Assembly: GCA_021648485.1 (NCBI GenBank)
Contig: JAKISS010000014.1
Span: forward strand, 1 to 55,099
Source: Gammaproteobacteria bacterium
Lineage (GTDB): Bacteria > Pseudomonadota > Gammaproteobacteria > SZUA-152
Length of the DNA: 55,099 bases
Reading direction: 5' to 3'
Shown here: positions 39,129 through 49,121 of the stretch, piece by piece
Layout of the letters: the number at the start of each line of letters is the position of its first letter
Numbering within the stretch: the first letter of the stretch is position 1
Position numbers and translations under genes: made by a program
The notes under the pieces: model-generated
The model's input: the letters and a program-made list of their open reading frames with translations, nothing else
The model's database searches: none
What the model was told of the DNA's origin: nothing

Positions 39129-39835
39129 AAACATTACTCCCACCCTGACATCGCGTAAAACTGCCGATTCCTCCACACAATATTTTCAATTGTGTATCGA
39201 CTGCATTTAAGTCGAAAAATTACGGCAGAAACCAGGAAGTCTACCGTAAACCGTGAGTTGACTTGATATCCATTCTTGCTATTTTTCATTTTCCACACAT
39301 TCTTCTGAAATAAAATTTCTGCTGCAATGTGAAAAGTTATCTTCTGCAATAACCTCTAAACAAGAATCTCTAAAAGAGGTTATCTTCATATATCAACAGA
39401 GATAAAAAACCAATATTCCCATAACACATACACTGACTCATAACTGGAAATAGAATGAGTCTTATTGCAATAGCGCAACCAGCCTCTGATGGACTGCATA
39501 ACCCTGCCTAAAAAACCTTGTACGCCAGTCGGATAAATTATGTTAGAAACATCTATAATTTTTAAACTGAAAACGGACGACCCATAACGGTCTTGAGCGA
39601 CAATCAAAAAAGCAAAACGATTGACCCGGGATGGCATTCAAATGAACCTGACAACAGGCAATCACTTACCGCTGACGCGCGTCCTAAGGGATAAAGCCAA
39701 ACTTAATAGTAATAAAAGATTACAGAAGGGGAAAAACCGGTAAAAGCCAGTATTTGAAGAGATGGAACGTTAATTTTTTTGCGCCAGGGTCCCCACTGCC
39801 TGCTGTGGGGACGTTTATTGTCCGATTGAAAAATG
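39129..39835. other. Non-coding gap between ispG and ffh
   Basis: AT-rich; the open frames at 39134-39349 and 39386-39637 have no ribosome site or recognisable pattern. At the ffh end lies a perfect hairpin (39789-39812). Holds the ispG promoter, not identifiable by eye. Confidence 0.45.
39789..39812 (-). terminator. Hairpin downstream of ffh
   Basis: GTCCCCAC-TGCCTGCT-GTGGGGAC, a perfect 8-bp stem 24 bases after the ffh stop. A good U-run is missing on the minus strand, so efficiency is uncertain. Confidence 0.55.
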
Positions 39836-41191
39836 TTAAAACGGCATACCCGGCGGCATACGGCCTTTGAGGCCTCGCATCATTTTGGCCATGCCACCAC
39901 CTTTCATTTTTTTCATCATTTTTTGCATCTGCGTAAACTGCTTGAGCAGGCGGTTCACATCCTGCACCTGTACCCCCGAACCTATCGCAATACGCCGCTT
40001 GCGCGAACCCTTGATAATAGCCGGAAACTGGCGCTCTTTCATGGTCATGGAGCTGATAATGGCTTCCAGTCGCTTAAACTGTTTTTCATCGACATTTTTG
40101 GCAGCACCGGCCATTTGGCCCATACCCGGCATTTTGTCCATGAGTGCAGCAATACCGCCCATATTCTGCATCTGCTGTAATTGATTACGAAAATCCTCCA
40201 GGTCAAACCCTTTGCCTTTGGCCACTTTTTTGGCGAGTTTTTCCGCTTCTTTATGATCAACTTTATGCTGGGCCTCTTCGATGAGCGACATGACATCACC
40301 CATACCAAGAATACGCGAGGCCATACGGTCCGGGTGGAAGGCCTCCAGTGCTGTGGTTTTTTCGCCCACGCCAAGAAACTTGATGGGTTTGCCGGTGATC
40401 TGACGAATGGACAACGCGGCACCACCACGAGCATCACCATCGGTCTTGGTGAGAATGATACCGGTGAGCGGCAGCGCCTCGTTGAAGGCCCTGGCGGTAT
40501 TGGCAGCGTCCTGACCGGTCATGCTGTCCACCACAAACAAGGTTTCCACCGGATCAATGCCTGCATGCAAGGCTTTGATCTCGGCCATCATTTCGTCATC
40601 GATGGCGAGACGACCGGCAGTATCGATGATCAGCACATCCATAGCCTGTTTACGCGCCTGATCCAGCGCATTTTGAGCAATAGTCAGTGGCTTTTGTGAC
40701 GGGTCGCTGGGGAAAAATTCTACATCCACCTCAGCTGCCAGGGTCTTCAATTGCTCGATGGCCGCCGGGCGGTAAACGTCAGCACTGGCCACCATCACTG
40801 ATTTTTTCTTGCGCTCTTTAAGCCAGCGCGACAATTTGGCAACACTGGTGGTTTTACCCGAGCCCTGCAAACCGGCCATCAAAATCACCGCTGGGGGACG
40901 GGTAGTGAGATCCAGCTCCTCGTTAGACTCGCCCATGACCTTGACCAGTTCGTCATTGACGATCTTGACCAGAGCCTGACCCGGTGTGAGGCTCTGCATC
41001 ACCCCTTCGCCCAAGGCGCGCTCTTTAACCTGATCAACAAACTCACGCACCACTGGCAACGCCACATCGGCTTCCAGCAGCGCCATGCGGACTTCACGCA
41101 GGGTGTCCTTGATGTTGGATTCCGTCAGACGTGCCTGGCCACGCAGGGTTTTGAGGGTGCCACTAAGGCGTTCACTTAAGCTGTCAAACAT
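39836..41191 (-). CDS. ffh: Signal recognition particle protein Ffh (SRP54)
   Basis: 451 residues. N domain (1-85), then the GTPase: P-loop MAGLQGSGKTTSVAKL, DVYRPAAIEQLK, DTAGRLAIDDEMM, TKTDGDARGG. The C-terminal M domain is methionine-rich (MQKMMKKMKGGGMAKMMRG) and contains the RNA-binding RRIAIGSGVQVQDVNRLLKQ (helix-turn-helix). Targets inner-membrane proteins with 4.5S RNA. Ends PPGMPF. Usually followed by rpsP. Confidence 0.97.
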   Translation of the reverse strand: MFDSLSERLSGTLKTLRGQARLTESNIKDTLREVRMALLEADVALPVVREFVDQVKERALGEGVMQSLTPGQALVKIVNDELVKVMGESNEELDLTTRPPAVILMAGLQGSGKTTSVAKLSRWLKERKKKSVMVASADVYRPAAIEQLKTLAAEVDVEFFPSDPSQKPLTIAQNALDQARKQAMDVLIIDTAGRLAIDDEMMAEIKALHAGIDPVETLFVVDSMTGQDAANTARAFNEALPLTGIILTKTDGDARGGAALSIRQITGKPIKFLGVGEKTTALEAFHPDRMASRILGMGDVMSLIEEAQHKVDHKEAEKLAKKVAKGKGFDLEDFRNQLQQMQNMGGIAALMDKMPGMGQMAGAAKNVDEKQFKRLEAIISSMTMKERQFPAIIKGSRKRRIAIGSGVQVQDVNRLLKQFTQMQKMMKKMKGGGMAKMMRGLKGRMPPGMPF

Positions 41192-41271
41192 GATGTTTCC
41201 CGTGAGAATAAAAAAGCCCCGAAATCGATAACCATTCCGGTCTTTCTGTTACTGGATTTTCAGAGGGGAGA

Positions 41272-42036
41272 TTATAGCGTGAAAATCAATCCGGTTTGTG
41301 CTGGCTTAATTTTACGGTCAGTAATGGCCTGGCGACACTCGCTCATGATCAGAGATTCGTGGCCGGGCTTGTTATGGGTGATATACACTTCGGGCTGGTG
41401 TTTGAGTTTTTTCAGATCTGCGGCCAACAGCTCGGCGGTATAGTGGCCGGAACGTTTGCTGAGGTCAAGATCGGCATTGGAGAAAGCCGCCTCCACCAAC
41501 AACAGATCAAGATGATCGTGGCTGTTGAGCACATTCCAGAAATTATCGTTGGTTGTGGTATCACCACTAAAGGCAAAAGCACCGCTCTCGCATGCCACAC
41601 GATAACCTACACCAGGCACAATGTGATTGACAGCAATCATCTCCAGCTCTCGGCCTTCCATCTCGATGACATCCCCCGGCGACAGGGTTTGGTAGCGCAT
41701 CACCGGCTCATCTTCCGTGGGCAGCTTGGAAAAATCCGGCCAGATGGTCCAGTTAAAGACATGTGTTTGCAGAGCCTCCAGAGTGACCGGCTGCCCATGT
41801 ACAATCAATGGGTCACGAATACTGGGGAAAATGCTGTCTACCAATAGCGGTAAAAATGCAAAATGGTCAAGATGGGAATGGGTCAAAAACACATGACGAA
41901 TCCTGCGCATTTCGTCCAGCGTCAACTCACCCACACCGCTACCGGCGTCAATAAGAATATCGTCATCGATGAGCAGCGAGGTGGTTTTAAGTTCACTCCC
42001 CACTCCGCCACTGCACCCCAGCACACGCAATTTCAT
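41272..42036 (-). CDS. Class II 3',5'-cyclic nucleotide phosphodiesterase, metallo-beta-lactamase fold
   Basis: 254 residues. MKLRVLGCSGGVGSELKTTS, ILIDAGSGVGELTLDEM, and the metal motif LTHSHLDHFAFLPLLVDSIF with the HxHxDH ligands; AFSGDTTTNDNFW carries the bridging Asp, and VYITHNKPGHE a later His. The LPLLVDSIF sequence is typical of the class II cAMP phosphodiesterases rather than general beta-lactamase-like hydrolases. Likely lowers cellular cAMP. No signal peptide. Its own transcript upstream of ffh's end region on the same strand. Confidence 0.8.
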   Translation of the reverse strand: MKLRVLGCSGGVGSELKTTSLLIDDDILIDAGSGVGELTLDEMRRIRHVFLTHSHLDHFAFLPLLVDSIFPSIRDPLIVHGQPVTLEALQTHVFNWTIWPDFSKLPTEDEPVMRYQTLSPGDVIEMEGRELEMIAVNHIVPGVGYRVACESGAFAFSGDTTTNDNFWNVLNSHDHLDLLLVEAAFSNADLDLSKRSGHYTAELLAADLKKLKHQPEVYITHNKPGHESLIMSECRQAITDRKIKPAQTGLIFTL

Positions 42037-42348
42037 AGGTCACCTGATGGCCTAGTGGCTCGTTGAAAAAAAAGGGGGGATTATTTTTTCCCTGAATTTA
42101 CATGATGATAACGCAATGTACCAGCCCGTTTTATCCCGCCCCTGATTCTGACCCCAGTCGCTTGCGGCGCGGGATTCCTGCATTATGCGACGAGATCTGG
42201 CCATATTGGATCTATTGTGGTGCTTAACGGCAGTCTGATGCTAAAAATTTAACCACATCCATACCCATAGCCTGTTACACATCACAAAATAATGAAAGAT
42301 ATTGACAAACCATACTCTGAACCGACCTAATACGTGCCTTAAAGCAGC
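42037..42348. other. Divergent intergenic region
   Basis: Between the phosphodiesterase and the CcsA-like gene, which point away from each other. Contains a poly-A run next to GGGGGG (42067-42081) and no repeats. Promoters for both genes should be here; none was clear enough to list. Confidence 0.4.
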
Positions 42349-43203
42349 ATGCTGCTCTCTGCCATAGAAACCGCAAAACACATGATCCAAACACTGACCG
42401 GCACCATTGCCCTCGTACTTTATTCAGTCTCCGGCCTGTTATTGGCCCGACGTCTGTTTCACGACCGCACCAAACCGGAAAAAACCAGCGGATTGAACAA
42501 GCTACAGATTATCAGCATCGGGCTGATGGCCGTGGTGTTTCACGCCATCACTCTCTACAACACGCTGTTTGTGGCAGGCGGACTGAACCTCGGTTTTTTC
42601 AATGCCCTGTCACTGATTACCTGGCTCATTGCCCTGCTGGTACTACTCGCTGCTCTCTCCAACCCCGTTGAAAGCCTGGGTGTGTTTCTGCTGCCACTGG
42701 CTAGTATCGCTATTTCACTGGAACTAATCTTCCCTAGTACCTTTATGCTGCCTGGCATACAGGCACTGGAACTCAAACTACACATTATCATGTCCGTACT
42801 CGCATACAGCCTGCTGAGTATTGCAGCCGTACAATCGGTGCTGCTGGCAGTTCAGGACAAACATCTACGCAATAAACGCCCCGGTGGATTCATTCGCGCC
42901 TTGCCACCCCTGCAAACCATGGAAACCTTGCTATTCCAGTTGATAGGACTAGGGCTGGCAATGCTCACCTTGTCATTGATTAGCGGTGGTGTGTACCTGG
43001 AAGACATGTTCGCCCAGCATCTGGTACATAAAACCATTTTGTCCATGACTGCCTGGGTCGTTTTCGCGGTACTATTGTGGGGGCGCTGGAAATTTGGCTG
43101 GCGCGGGCGTATCGCCATTCGCTGGACCCTGAGCGGTTTTTTTGTCCTTCTGCTGGCCTACATTGGCAGCAAATGGGTTGTGGAAATCATGTTGGGGCGC
43201 TAA
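42349..43203 (+). CDS. CcsA/YpjD-type cytochrome c assembly-like inner-membrane protein
   Basis: 284 residues (a start at 42382, MIQTLTGTIALVLY, is also possible; no strong ribosome site is visible for either). Eight or so hydrophobic helices. LKLHIIMSVLAYSLLSIAAV carries the conserved His of the CcsA heme-lyase family, and the WAVGF-like WVVFAVLLWGRWKFGWRGR follows. VHKTILSMTAWVVFAVLLWG (in two parts) contains another His. In E. coli YpjD is in the same place between ffh and corB. Whether it handles heme has not been shown for YpjD. Confidence 0.85.
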   Translation: MLLSAIETAKHMIQTLTGTIALVLYSVSGLLLARRLFHDRTKPEKTSGLNKLQIISIGLMAVVFHAITLYNTLFVAGGLNLGFFNALSLITWLIALLVLLAALSNPVESLGVFLLPLASIAISLELIFPSTFMLPGIQALELKLHIIMSVLAYSLLSIAAVQSVLLAVQDKHLRNKRPGGFIRALPPLQTMETLLFQLIGLGLAMLTLSLISGGVYLEDMFAQHLVHKTILSMTAWVVFAVLLWGRWKFGWRGRIAIRWTLSGFFVLLLAYIGSKWVVEIMLGR

Positions 43204-43339
43204 ACCTCCTAAATCCCATCATACTTCTGCCGCTATTCCATTCAGGTTCAAACCATGTTTTCCTGTTAGCCATCTTGACACGATGGCCGCTTGACCCTGA
43301 ATATTCCTCCTACACACAGTTAACAAGGCAAAACATTTC

Positions 43340-44638
43340 TTGAACGACATTCCCATATCCGTCTTAGTTGGCGTACTTGTTTTCCTCATCATTCTTTCCG
43401 CCTTTTTTTCCGGATCAGAAACAGGGCTGGTCAGCCTGAACCGCTATCGTCTGCGGCATCTGGTAAAAACCAAACACCGGGGTGCCACACGCGCAGCCAA
43501 ATTACTGGAACGACCGGATCGACTCATCGGGCTGATTTTACTGGGCAATAATTTTGTTAATATCCTCGCCTCCTCCATCGCCACCATACTGGCTCTGCGT
43601 CTGTATGGAGAGGCCGGCATTGCCATTGCCGCCGGCATACTGACGCTGGTGATCCTGATTTTTTCCGAAGTTACCCCCAAAACACTGGCGGTATTACACC
43701 CGGAGCGCTTTGCTTTTCCCGCCACGTTCATTCTTTCTCCATTATTGAAAATACTTTACCCACTGGTGTGGATCGTCAACATCGCTGCCAATGGCCTGTT
43801 GCGTCTGGGTGGTATCAGTACCGACAGAGCCACCAGCCAGGCCTTGAGCAGTGAAGAGTTGCGCATAGTCGTCACCGAGGCCGGTGCAATGATTCCACGC
43901 CGACATCAAATGATGCTGACCAATATCCTCGATCTTGAAAAAGTTACCGTGGATGACATTATGATTCCCCGCAACGAACTGGTGGGCATCGACATAAATG
44001 ATGACTGGGACGATATTCTCAAACAGCTCACCAACAGTCAGCACACTCGCATGCCGGTATTTGATACCGATATCAACAATGTTCTCGGCATGATTCATGT
44101 GCGCAGCACCCTACAGCTGTTGACCCAGAAAGAAACCAGCAAAGAAGATTTGAAACGCTGGATTCGCCCTGCCTATTTTGTCCCCGAAGGCACGCCGCTC
44201 AATAAACAGCTGCTGCATTTTCAGCGAGAAAAACACCGCAGCGGCTTAGTGGTCGATGAGTACGGTGACGTACAGGGACTGGTCACACTGGAAGATATTC
44301 TTGAAGAAATCGTGGGTGAATTCACCACTGACCCTGCCACCCACATCAAGGAAGTCCACCGTCAGAAAGATGGTACTTTTCTAGTGGATGGCAGTGCGTC
44401 TATTCGTGAACTCAACCGGATTATGCAATGGGAGTTGCCGACAAACGGACCCAAAACGTTCAGCGGCCTTATTACGGAACATATGGAGAGCATCCCGAAG
44501 CCAGGCACCAGCCTGATGCTGGCAGGGTATCCTGTGGAGATTGTGCAAACCAAAGACAACATGGTAAAAACGGCACAAATCAACCCCAATTTTCGTCGCC
44601 CTGAAAGCGACAACCCGACAGATCAGCCTGCTGCGTAA
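43340..44638 (+). CDS. corB: CorB/HlyC-CorC family membrane protein (CNNM-type)
   Basis: 432 residues from TTG 43340; the ortholog in E. coli also begins at a non-ATG codon. DUF21 membrane domain (residues 1-190; FSGSETGLVSLNRYRLRHLV, GNNFVNILASSIATI), two CBS domains (about 205-325; DDIMIPRNELVGIDI, QHTRMPVFDTDINNVLGMIH, EYGDVQGLVTLEDILEEIVG in part), and the C-terminal CorC/HlyC transporter-associated domain (340-420; DGTFLVDGSASIRELNRIMQ). Linked to magnesium/cobalt efflux or resistance. After ypjD on the same strand. Confidence 0.93.
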   Translation: MNDIPISVLVGVLVFLIILSAFFSGSETGLVSLNRYRLRHLVKTKHRGATRAAKLLERPDRLIGLILLGNNFVNILASSIATILALRLYGEAGIAIAAGILTLVILIFSEVTPKTLAVLHPERFAFPATFILSPLLKILYPLVWIVNIAANGLLRLGGISTDRATSQALSSEELRIVVTEAGAMIPRRHQMMLTNILDLEKVTVDDIMIPRNELVGIDINDDWDDILKQLTNSQHTRMPVFDTDINNVLGMIHVRSTLQLLTQKETSKEDLKRWIRPAYFVPEGTPLNKQLLHFQREKHRSGLVVDEYGDVQGLVTLEDILEEIVGEFTTDPATHIKEVHRQKDGTFLVDGSASIRELNRIMQWELPTNGPKTFSGLITEHMESIPKPGTSLMLAGYPVEIVQTKDNMVKTAQINPNFRRPESDNPTDQPAA

Positions 44639-44721
44639 ATCACCTTCTTGCACAGGCCTGCTGAACGACTATCGAGACGCTGCAGGAGAACATGTCGTGA
44701 GCACTATTCTGTTTGGTCCGG

Positions 44722-44751
44722 GCAGCTGGCGGGGAATCTCCCACCAGCTGC
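44722..44751. terminator. Hairpin between convergent corB and the cold-shock gene
   Basis: GCAGCTGG-C-GGGG-AAT-CTCC-CA-CCAGCTGC forms a near-perfect long stem. It lies 83 bases after corB and 10 before the cold-shock gene's stop, so it can serve either transcript. No U-run. Confidence 0.5.
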
Positions 44752-44761
44752 TCAAATCACA

Positions 44762-44989
44762 CTAGTTTTGTGACTGCGGGTCACCTTCAGAGCCCATCAC
44801 ACGCGTTGTTTGCACACCGCGCGGACTGCTGGACGCTTCAAACTGCACTGGCTGACCTTCTTTCAACGTTTTAAACCCCGCACCATCAATCGTCGAATAG
44901 TGGACAAAAACATCTTCACCACCATCCTCAGGCACGATAAACCCATAACCCTTAGCATTATTAAACCACTTCACTGTTCCTGTTTGCAT
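44762..44989 (-). CDS. Cold-shock domain protein, CspD-like
   Basis: 75 residues. [20 protein letters not shown] carries RNP1 (KGYGFI); [20 protein letters not shown] carries RNP2 (VFVHY). [20 protein letters not shown] follows, with a short tail EGDPQSQN. Binds single-stranded RNA/DNA. An untranslated leader of unknown length precedes it in a 540-base gap, typical of cold-shock mRNAs. Confidence 0.94.
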   Translation of the reverse strand: MQTGTVKWFNNAKGYGFIVPEDGGEDVFVHYSTIDGAGFKTLKEGQPVQFEASSSPRGVQTTRVMGSEGDPQSQN

Positions 44990-45530
44990 GAGCTCAACCT
45001 CTATATTCCTTTACTAGGCAGACATACCGCTGGTCTGTCAAAAACACTACATATTATTCACAAGCTACGCTTTAAACGCGCACGTTTTAACCACTACGTT
45101 GCCACACAACAACTCAAACGCACGACAACCCGTTAGTCACAATACCAGCATTATCTACCAAACAAATAACCACGACAGTGCATAGCATCATAACAAACAT
45201 ACTCGCCCTGCAACTCTAGTCAATTGTCAATCCCATTGCAATGCTCTGAAATACCTGAATAAATTCGCAAAATATTTCATATTTGCGGGTTTCCACAGCA
45301 TACATCCGCATCAATTACTGGTGATAAATACCTATACAGCATAGGAAAAACCATGAATACAAAAAGAGAGGGGAATCATTAAGCAACTGTTTTAAATGAA
45401 AAATATAAGAAATATTCTCAAAAAAACAAGGGCAATCATGCGTTCGCCTGCCCTTCTTCAAAACTTTTCACGCCTGCGCAGAATATGCTTTGTCTGGGAC
45501 ACTGGAAAAATAGTAAATATTCACAATTAA
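44990..45530. other. Non-coding gap upstream of the cold-shock gene
   Basis: AT-rich. Contains a weak hairpin, AAGGGCA...TGCCCTT (45428-45455), and probably the cold-shock gene's promoter and 5' leader. Nothing else is seen. Confidence 0.4.
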
Positions 45531-45752
45531 TCAACGATTTTTTTGTTTTGCCAAAATAATTTTCACCAGCACCAGAATAATCAGCGCCGAGTGCCACAAT
45601 AAATCAAAAATATCCACAACCCGGATCAGTTGACCATTGATCAACATACCCAGTTTTTCCCACAAATGCGGTTCTGGGCGAAATGGCAGTAAAGCCATAA
45701 ACACTGCCACCAACACCAGTGGCCCCAAGGGGATTTTTTCCAACCACTTCAT
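45531..45752 (-). CDS. Small two-helix membrane protein
   Basis: 73 residues: MKWLEKIPLGPLVLVAVFMA, LLPFRPEPHLWEKLGMLING, then VDIFDLLWHSALIILVLVKI and a basic tail. The PEPHLxEKLxML and DIFDLLxH pattern is conserved in small proteins sometimes misnamed RND transporter; no transporter architecture is present. Divergent from ppc across 175 bases. Function unknown. Confidence 0.75.
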   Translation of the reverse strand: MKWLEKIPLGPLVLVAVFMALLPFRPEPHLWEKLGMLINGQLIRVVDIFDLLWHSALIILVLVKIILAKQKNR

Positions 45753-45927
45753 TCGCGATCCTCACAAAAAGCTGCAATACCCGTACAGCAGCTATAAAAA
45801 CAAGTCAAGAGACAGTGATGCCAATACATCAGGTATAATCCCCGGCTCTTCGCGTAATGGGCGAACCAAAACAACGCTTGCGTATTCTGCTTTTTTGAAT
45901 TTTAACACTCTGAAATAAAACAAATAT

Positions 45928-48747
45928 ATGAAAACTGAACCTGGTGACAAAGCCCTTCGGGCACGCGTTAAACTGTTAGGTACATTGCTCGGCAACATCC
46001 TGCACGAACAGGAAGGCAATGACGTGCTCACAGCAGTAGAAACCCTGCGCAAAGGTTATATCAACCTGCGTAAAAACGACACGCCAAGCAAACGCCGTCG
46101 CCTCACCCGGTTTATCGAAGGTCTGTCATCCGAGAGCCTGGTGCATATCGTACGTGCCTTCAGTACCTATTTCAGCCTTATTAATCTTGCCGAAGAATCC
46201 TACCAGCACCATCAGCGTCGCAAACAGGTACGCCAGGTCAATGGTAACAATACGCTCTGGACCGGCTCTTTTGATACCACCCTGCATGAACTGCACGACC
46301 AGGGCATTAATTCTGAACAACTGCAAACCTTGCTCAATCAACTGGCCTATATTCCGGTGATCACCGCGCATCCCACTGAAGCCAAACGCCGCACTATTAT
46401 GGATGCACAGCGTCGTATCTTTTTAACCAATGAAGAACTCGGCGACACCCGACTGACCAAATCGGAAAAAGCAGCACTGATTGACAAACTCGAAAGCCAG
46501 ATTCAAATTCTTTGGAAAACCGATGAAGTGCGCGCCATCCGCCCTCGCGTCAAAGACGAAATCAATTACGGACTCGCCTATTTCAACGAATGTTTGTTCG
46601 ATGCGGTTCCTAACACCTACCGGAATTTTGAAAATGCCGCATTGCGTGTTTGCGGTACAACGGCAGAGGGCAAACCCAAAATTACCATTCCCAGTTTTTT
46701 ACGCTTTGGATCGTGGATCGGCGGTGACCGTGACGGCAACCCCAACGTCAAACCAGAAACCACGATCATGGCCGTACGCTTACAGTCTCAAACCATTTTA
46801 CTGGAATACCTCACGCGTATTCCTGTACTCATCGAGCTGCTGACCCATTCCAATAAACTTTGCACACCCACACAGACAATGCATGACAGCCTGGAGCGTG
46901 ATGAGCAATTCACTGAGCATGCCTTCGCCGACAAACCGGAACGTTTTACTCACGAACCCTACCGGCGCAAACTGAGCATTATGCGTTACCGGCTTGAGCG
47001 TAATCTTGTTGCACTGAAAAACAAACTTCAGGAGCGCACTGAGCGCGACGACACATACACCATCGACCGCTACCCGTCCGAAAAAGAATTCCTGATCGAT
47101 CTGAAAACCATTTATGACTCACTGGCCAGTCACGGCGACAAACGTATCGCCGATGGCAAACTCAAAGACCTGATTCGCCTCACCGAGACCTTTGGTTTTT
47201 ATTGCCTGCGCCTGGATGTGCGCCAGGAGTCCACACGGCACAGTGAAGCCGTTGCCGAGCTTTTCAAACAAATCAACATCGACTATTTATCATTAGATGA
47301 AGATGCCCGTCTCACCGTACTGGAAAAATCCATTAAAGACCCTGCGGGTATCGATTCACACAACACCAGCATCAGTACACTCACACAGGAAACGCTGGAT
47401 GTGTTCCGCGCAATGGTACAAATGCGCAACGAAATCAGCAAAAAAGCCTTTGGCAGCTATGTCATTTCCATGACACATGAAGCCAGCCATGTCATGGAAG
47501 TGTTATTCATGGCACGCCTTGCCGGGCTGGCAGGGTATAAAAATGCCGAGGCACAGTGCAGCATTCGCATCACCCCGTTATTTGAAACCATTGAAGACCT
47601 GGCACACATCGAGCCGGTAATGAGCAAACTGCTGGATAATCCCGTTTACGCCGCCATGCTCAAACAGGTCGGCAATTTGCAGGAAATCATGCTGGGCTAT
47701 TCCGACTCCTGCAAAGACGGTGGCATTCTTGCCTCGGTGTGGAGTTTGTACGATGCACAAAAACGTGTAACACAACTTACCAACGCGCACGGTGTACGCT
47801 GTCGCCTGTTCCATGGCCGTGGTGGCACCGTCGGGCGTGGCGGCGGCCCTACCCATGAGGCCATTCTTTCGCAACCGGAAGGCACCGTGCATGGTCAGAT
47901 CAAATTCACTGAACAGGGAGAAGTGCTTTCTTTCAAATACAGCAACCAGGAAACCGCTGTCTATGAACTTACCATGGGCCTCACCGGACTGATCAAGGCC
48001 AGTGCCAATCTCGTGCGACCTGCCGCACCGGAATGCAAAGACTATCTGGCCACAATGGATGAACTGGCCAGCACGGGTGAAACCGCCTATCGTCAACTCA
48101 CCGATCACACCGAAGGCTTTCTGGATTATTTTTACGAAGGCACCCCGGTCAGTGAGATCGGCCTGATGAACATTGGTTCACGCCCGTCACACCGCAAAAA
48201 AGGTGATCGCGCCAAAACGTCAGTACGTGCCATCGCCTGGGTATTTGGCTGGGCGCAATCACGTCACACCCTGCCCGCCTGGTTTGGCATCGGTACCGCA
48301 CTGGAACAGTGGCGTCAGGGTGATCCAGACCGCCTGGCACAATTACAAAAAATGTATCAGCAGTGGCCCTTTTTCCGCGCCTTGCTCAGCAACACACAAA
48401 TGGCCCTGTTCAAGGCCGAACCTAATATCGCCAAAGAATATGCCAAACTGTGTGTTGATGAAAAAACCGGCAAACGCATTTACAAACTGTTCCGGGAAGA
48501 ATATACCCGCACCGTAACGCAAGTGCTCAATATTACGGGCGCAAAACAACTGCTGGAAGAAAACCCGGTACTGGAAGTTTCATTGACGCGCCGAAACCCT
48601 TATCTCGACCCATTAAATCATATTCAACTCACCTTGCTTAAACGCTACCGTGATGAAAGTCTCAGCGACGAACAACGTGCGAGCTGGCTCAACCCGCTGT
48701 TGCGCTCCATCAATGCTATTGCTGCGGGCATGCGCAATACCGGTTAG
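45928..48747 (+). CDS. ppc: Phosphoenolpyruvate carboxylase
   Basis: 939 residues, slightly longer than E. coli (883). Catalytic motifs: VITAHPTEAKRRTIM (His, about residue 147), SWIGGDRDGNPNVKPETT (about 268), MTHEASHVMEVLFMARLAG region, GYSDSCKDGGILAS (about 595), FHGRGGTVGRGGGPTHEAI (about 630), and the C-terminal RNPYLDPLNHIQ with the family ending NTG. Makes oxaloacetate from PEP and bicarbonate to refill the TCA cycle. Stand-alone, with its own terminator. Confidence 0.96.
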   Translation: MKTEPGDKALRARVKLLGTLLGNILHEQEGNDVLTAVETLRKGYINLRKNDTPSKRRRLTRFIEGLSSESLVHIVRAFSTYFSLINLAEESYQHHQRRKQVRQVNGNNTLWTGSFDTTLHELHDQGINSEQLQTLLNQLAYIPVITAHPTEAKRRTIMDAQRRIFLTNEELGDTRLTKSEKAALIDKLESQIQILWKTDEVRAIRPRVKDEINYGLAYFNECLFDAVPNTYRNFENAALRVCGTTAEGKPKITIPSFLRFGSWIGGDRDGNPNVKPETTIMAVRLQSQTILLEYLTRIPVLIELLTHSNKLCTPTQTMHDSLERDEQFTEHAFADKPERFTHEPYRRKLSIMRYRLERNLVALKNKLQERTERDDTYTIDRYPSEKEFLIDLKTIYDSLASHGDKRIADGKLKDLIRLTETFGFYCLRLDVRQESTRHSEAVAELFKQINIDYLSLDEDARLTVLEKSIKDPAGIDSHNTSISTLTQETLDVFRAMVQMRNEISKKAFGSYVISMTHEASHVMEVLFMARLAGLAGYKNAEAQCSIRITPLFETIEDLAHIEPVMSKLLDNPVYAAMLKQVGNLQEIMLGYSDSCKDGGILASVWSLYDAQKRVTQLTNAHGVRCRLFHGRGGTVGRGGGPTHEAILSQPEGTVHGQIKFTEQGEVLSFKYSNQETAVYELTMGLTGLIKASANLVRPAAPECKDYLATMDELASTGETAYRQLTDHTEGFLDYFYEGTPVSEIGLMNIGSRPSHRKKGDRAKTSVRAIAWVFGWAQSRHTLPAWFGIGTALEQWRQGDPDRLAQLQKMYQQWPFFRALLSNTQMALFKAEPNIAKEYAKLCVDEKTGKRIYKLFREEYTRTVTQVLNITGAKQLLEENPVLEVSLTRRNPYLDPLNHIQLTLLKRYRDESLSDEQRASWLNPLLRSINAIAAGMRNTG

Positions 48748-48764
48748 GCATTCTGGATGTATGT

Positions 48765-48787
48765 GTGGGCACAGAAAACGTGCCCAC
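48765..48787 (+). terminator. Hairpin terminator of ppc
   Basis: GTGGGCAC-AGAAAAC-GTGCCCAC, a perfect 8-bp stem 17 bases after the ppc stop, followed by CCTTT rather than a long U-run. Confidence 0.6.
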
Positions 48788-48812
48788 CCTTTGCGCGCGA
48801 ATGGACAAGCAC

Positions 48813-48995
48813 CTAAAACCGATTCATGCCACCCAGCATTCCGCCCAACAGCATCATCAAAACAGCACCAATAATCGACAGAATAATAAATGCAGGAATT
48901 GCCGCCACCGCCCATTTGATCATAAACATAACCATGGACAAAAATGGCATACGTATATCGGTGACCACAACATACTGACTTTCTTCTTCGTTCAT
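48813..48995 (-). CDS. Small membrane protein
   Basis: 60 residues. GGAGAG eight bases upstream of ATG 48995 supports translation. An acidic start MNEEESQYVVVTDIRMPFLS, one long hydrophobic region (MVMFMIKWAVAAIPAFIILS and IIGAVLMMLLGGMLGG). No known function. Convergent with ppc and downstream of bufC on the same strand (126 bases). Confidence 0.65.
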   Translation of the reverse strand: MNEEESQYVVVTDIRMPFLSMVMFMIKWAVAAIPAFIILSIIGAVLMMLLGGMLGGMNRF

Positions 48996-49121
48996 TTTAT
49001 TTCTCTCCTTGTTGTATCAAACCATGAAACGCGGGGGGTAGGGATGAGACAGGTCCGTGCAACGTTGCCCGACACCCATTTGCCATTAACGACAAACCTC
49101 GATGAGATTACGCGCAAGAAT

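Noticed and set aside
39386-39637. 83-codon minus-strand frame between ispG and ffh
   Set aside because: No ribosome site, no signal or domain pattern, AT-rich spacer.
45428-45455. AAGGGCA/TGCCCTT hairpin as a terminator
   Set aside because: Seven-base stem with a 14-base loop, far from any stop codon, no U-run.
48813-48995. The 60-residue membrane protein as a BufD (DoxX) substitute
   Set aside because: It has about one or two helices, not the four of DoxX, and none of its motifs; position downstream of bufC alone is not enough.
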